Source: Ampullaceana balthica
Lineage: Eukaryota; Mollusca; Gastropoda; Lymnaeidae
NCBI GenBank assembly: GCA_944989445.1
Contig: CALYLW010000125.1
Coordinates: 434,001-498,000 of the forward strand
DNA: 64,000 nucleotides
Reading direction: 5' to 3'
In this document: positions 61,370 through 64,000 of the stretch, piece after piece
Layout: each line of letters opens with the position of its first letter
Numbering within the stretch: position 1 is the stretch's first letter
The notes under the pieces: generated by a model
The model's database searches: none
What the model was told of the DNA's origin: nothing
Seen by the model: only the letters and a program-made list of their open reading frames with translations
Program-made: the position numbers and the translations under genes

Positions 61370-63112
61370 TACAACTTTTCGTTTGCGAATTTTCAAATGG
61401 CGAAGTTTTCAATCAAGTCAATAAAGCTGAGTAAGCTTACAAGTTCCTTCTCAATGCTCATTAGAGAGAGCATATTCAGCCTTTTTCGTCCCATGCAAAT
61501 TCTAACTCATTATATATTCTTTTCAACTTTGAAAAGGATCGCTCTCAGCTGCAATTTGATGTCATCATTGAAAGATAGATGCGAAGTGCGATGTGTACAT
61601 TTGTAAAGGACTGTGTGAAATATAGCTAATTCAAAAGCAGCAACATTTTTAGCTCTGTGCATGTTTTTTGAGTTTCGCTTTGTGCTAATTCCTTTTTCCT
61701 TACCCTGAGCCTGGGGCTGGACAATAACTTTTTTAAGAGTTCTGAAAATTGGACTAATTCTGAAGGTAAGCAGTCTTCGAAATCACTCATGAACCTACAT
61801 GGGGAAGAAAATCAGAAGCCCCAAGCCTAATGCTCTTTATGGGTTCTTCCCGGAAGATCTCCTTAGCCATCTGGCCACCAAAGGGACGTAACAGCTGAGG
61901 ACCCCCCCCCCAATTACGGTCGCTTCTGAAGCGGCCACCTGGGCATCCAGGACATACAGTCGAAGATGCCTCCCACTAAGTTGCCCTCACAAGGAGGTGG
62001 TGGAATTTCCTACTACGACCCGCTACCACTTTGGCGCCATCCCGGCAAAGCACACGGGTCTCCATGGTTACGACAGCCGCAGACCGGGGGATCATCAAAG
62101 ACCTATCGAGGGTGCAACCCCCACTGGAAGGTTTCCTCAGAGCTGGCGTCCAATGCGTTCTTCGCGGCACTTTTTGCTAATCCGTACTGGCACTCCAGGC
62201 CCTAAGCCGGCACCGCTATGTGGCGTTGCTAGTAAATTGAGGGGGACGAAACGGTAGCTTCGGATTTACCCGACCCCTTCTTCGAAATCACTTGAATGTT
62301 CTTCCATTAACTTGGCTGCTGCCCATCGGGTGGCGAAAGTGCTGAGCTCAGTTAGGTTTGTAAGAAAGCAGAATTTCTCATGGATGTATTTATATGCACC
62401 TAACCAATGTTGTAGGGCTTAAGAAAGTTTGTCAATGATTACCAGAAATACTTCAATCTTGAATTTTTCTCTCCAGGAGAATACTGTTTTGTTGTTGTCC
62501 CTTCATCAAACTGACGCTTTCTTTTTTGTTTGATAGTATTGAAGATTGTTTACACTGTTTTTACCACGAACTTTTCCTTTCCTTTGTCTTCATAGGAATA
62601 AAGTTAAGAATGCTATTTTTTAACAAACTCAATGAGAGATTTCCTTTCGAAAATTGTTTCCCAAATTTCAAGTAAAATAGCGACTTCCAGTTGTTCAATT
62701 TCCTTTAGAAATCCTTCTTCTTCAAGTCGGCAGTCACGTGGCTGATTTTCATTCGTTGCAAATTCTTCCAGTGCTGCGATATTCTCATGGTATGAGCTAT
62801 TAACAGACCTTACAGCAAAATGGAAGGCTGACCATCTTGTGTCAGACAAGGCTTTGTTAGCATGTATCAATTTCATATGTTTTTGAAGTACCTGTCAACG
62901 ATGAGTAGATGCAACAAGTCGGGTATAAAGATTTTGCAGAAGACAAAAATATCTGACCGCAGTAGGACAACCTGCTGCTCTTTTCCCAACCAAATTAAAG
63001 GAATGAGCTGTGCACGGCACATAATGAGCTACAATGCACTTCTCACGAGAATAGCCTGGTTTCCGTTATACTTCCTACTCATTTGCAGCATTGCCGTATG
63101 ACTGTCCAAGGC
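61370..63112 (-). pseudogene. hAT (ZMYM1-like) transposase relic
   Basis: On the minus strand, from 63112: a YGNAAN segment (normally SYDNASNMSGKY), then after frameshifts PCTAHSFNLVGKRAAG, FCLLQNLYTRLVASTH, QVLQKHMKLI and ALSDTRWSAFHFAVRSVN. Next come an Ile/Glu-rich helix ending EIWETIFERK and, beyond the 0.5-kb insertion, ICSLMSIEKELVSLLSFIDL with IENFA. These follow the hAT order: RNase-H-like core with the ...AHSLNLVG... and LSDTRWSAR motifs, then the C-terminal dimerisation motif ...MLSI.SIE.EL... Multiple stops and shifts make it inactive. The N-terminal zinc-finger part was not recognised. Confidence 0.87.
61777..62294. mobile_element. 0.5-kb retroposon-like insertion with 14-bp duplication
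   Basis: TCTTCGAAATCACT occurs at both edges (about 61777 and 62281) and brackets about 490 bp of GC-rich sequence quite unlike the surrounding hAT. It contains GGTTACGACAGCCGCAGACC and TCCCACTAAGTTGCCCTCAC. The long duplication points to target-primed insertion. No box A/B pair or poly-A tail was convincing, and I do not recognise the family. Confidence 0.6.
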
Positions 63113-63239
63113 ATTTTCAGGGATTCGTACAAATATAATGGCCTGCATCTTTATTATACACTATAATTCATAAAAAGTTTGGGGGCCCCTTAAATTATTG
63201 GGGGCTTTAGCCCGTTCAGCACCCCCCCCTTTTTAATCC

Positions 63240-63635
63240 ACCATAGGGGGAGTGTCACGCATCTGTGACGATGTGGTACGAGGAGAGGGGTGTTTAAGAA
63301 ATGTGACGTCACATCAAAAACACGAAACTTTAAATAAAAGTTCCACTTAAATATTTGATTGTTTACCATTTATTTAATTACGTTTTCAATGACTTCACGC
63401 GTGTTACGATATTACAGTGCAGACTTACCCTAAATACATATTTAAATGACAAAAAATAATTTGCAACATGCTAATTTTTATTGAGAAAATACAGCTTGGG
63501 GGAGGTGTGTCAAAGCTTTGTGACGTCATTGTGTAAAAAAGGGGTTGGGTCTAAGTTTTTGTGACAAAGTTTGACGCTGGGGGAGGGTGGGGTAAAAATC
63601 GGCAACATCGCGTGACGTCATTTATGGACGGCCCC
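63240..63635. mobile_element. GGGGCCGTCC-type MITE, nested copy 3
   Basis: The right end reads GTCATTTATGGACGGCCCC up to 63635. The interior repeats GTGACGTCA, GGGGGAG and TTTGTGACAAAG motifs as in the copies at 9387 and 48181. The left end is degenerate (GGGGGAGTGTCACGCATCTG) and its exact start is uncertain. It lies inside the hAT element, between the transposase relic and the right end. Confidence 0.6.
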
Positions 63636-63710
63636 TTCAGTCGTGAAGGGGTGACACCATGAGCTACCGCCCCGGGTGACACCAACCCTAGTGACGCCTC
63701 TGGCAATTAG

Positions 63711-64000
63711 GTCAATGAAATATAAAGTTGTGATCTTTAAAAATCTTCTCTAAAGGCTAGTGTCGATTTCTTAAGTATTTCGCAATACAAAGTTTTTAGT
63801 TGTGATCCACTGGTGTAGCGGCGGTCCACATAAAGAGAACATTTATAGTTTAATCCCAGCTTTAGCTCTGGCTTTGAAAAAGGCATCCCATTAATTATTC
63901 ACCTTTTTCATCTCATTTTTTGTTGTTGCATTTTTTAAAAACATTTTTGAGGTAATATGAGAAAGCTGTTTCATCTAACGTAGGTGGTTGCCATTAAAGA
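63711..64000. other. unassigned sequence to the window end
   Basis: No gene or repeat recognised. Confidence 0.4.

Larger units (their letters stand above)
60587..63710. mobile_element. 3.1-kb hAT transposon with 8-bp target duplication
   Basis: The element spans 60595-63702. Ends are CAGTGGCGTCACTAG and, inverted, CTAGTGACGCCTCTG, with one mismatch in 15. The target duplication GCAATTAG is exact (60587-60594, 63703-63710). Subterminal GCCCCGGGTGACACC blocks occur at both ends. Inside, on the minus strand, is a decayed transposase of the ZMYM1/KIAA1586-like hAT group. Nested insertions lie at about 61180-61260, 61777-62292 and about 63240-63635. Confidence 0.95.

Noticed and set aside
61966..62257. 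Frames of 64 to 86 codons on both strands
   Set aside because: Lie inside the retroposon-like insertion; open frames follow from its GC content.

Overview
The window is animal genomic DNA. It has a multi-exon gene with GT-AG introns of 11 to 13 kb, AT-rich noncoding sequence, many tandem arrays, and a mixed transposon load: hAT, Tigger/pogo, Helitron, Penelope-like (PLE), a LINE relic, tRNA-derived SINEs and MITEs. There are no bacterial-style operons. This repeat mix fits an invertebrate, most likely a mollusc (gastropod), but that is inferred from repeat style and not from a diagnostic gene.

The only well-supported host gene lies on the minus strand. Four coding exons have good splice sites and matching phases: 59844-58458, 47444-47271, 34272-34052 and a 53-nt microexon at 22314-22262. 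Joined, they give about 611 codons with no stop. The product is a Ser/Thr/Asn-rich, low-complexity, basic intracellular-type protein that I do not recognise. The true start lies beyond the right edge or in unseen exons, and the 3' end was not found. A TATA box with a short phase-compatible first exon at about 57.8 kb may be an internal promoter. A separate coding exon at 4391-4242 (ideal start context, good donor) may begin a second minus-strand gene running off the left edge, or an alternative isoform.

Almost everything else is intronic repeat. 0.3-3.9 kb: 49-bp and 52-bp arrays, a tRNA-like SINE fragment and one copy of an approximately 500-bp dispersed element (called R500 here). 8.4-9.7 kb: R500 and a MITE. 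12-19 kb: microsatellites, a tRNA-Val-like SINE and a 55-bp array. 23.7-24.8 kb: a PLE carrying a nested SINE. 25.5-28.3 kb: a 24-bp array with a hAT element in its degenerate end, then a Tigger element. 29.5-30.4 kb: a SINE and a LINE relic that share a 3' tail. 31.8-34.0 kb: a Helitron-like repeat and a 26-bp array. 37.5-41.9 kb: a decayed Helitron with its diagnostic 3' end, flanked by repeats. 42.4-43.4 kb: a PLE-like relic and an inverted R500. 44.8-45.7 kb: a 22-bp array. 48-54 kb: MITEs, a second Helitron-like repeat and a 2-kb 18-bp array. 54.3-57.3 kb: a head-to-tail R500 array. 60.6-63.7 kb: a complete 3.1-kb hAT element with 8-bp target duplication, decayed transposase and several nested insertions.

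Most long open frames in the tandem arrays are artefacts of repeat periods divisible by three, or of low complexity. They are not annotated as genes.
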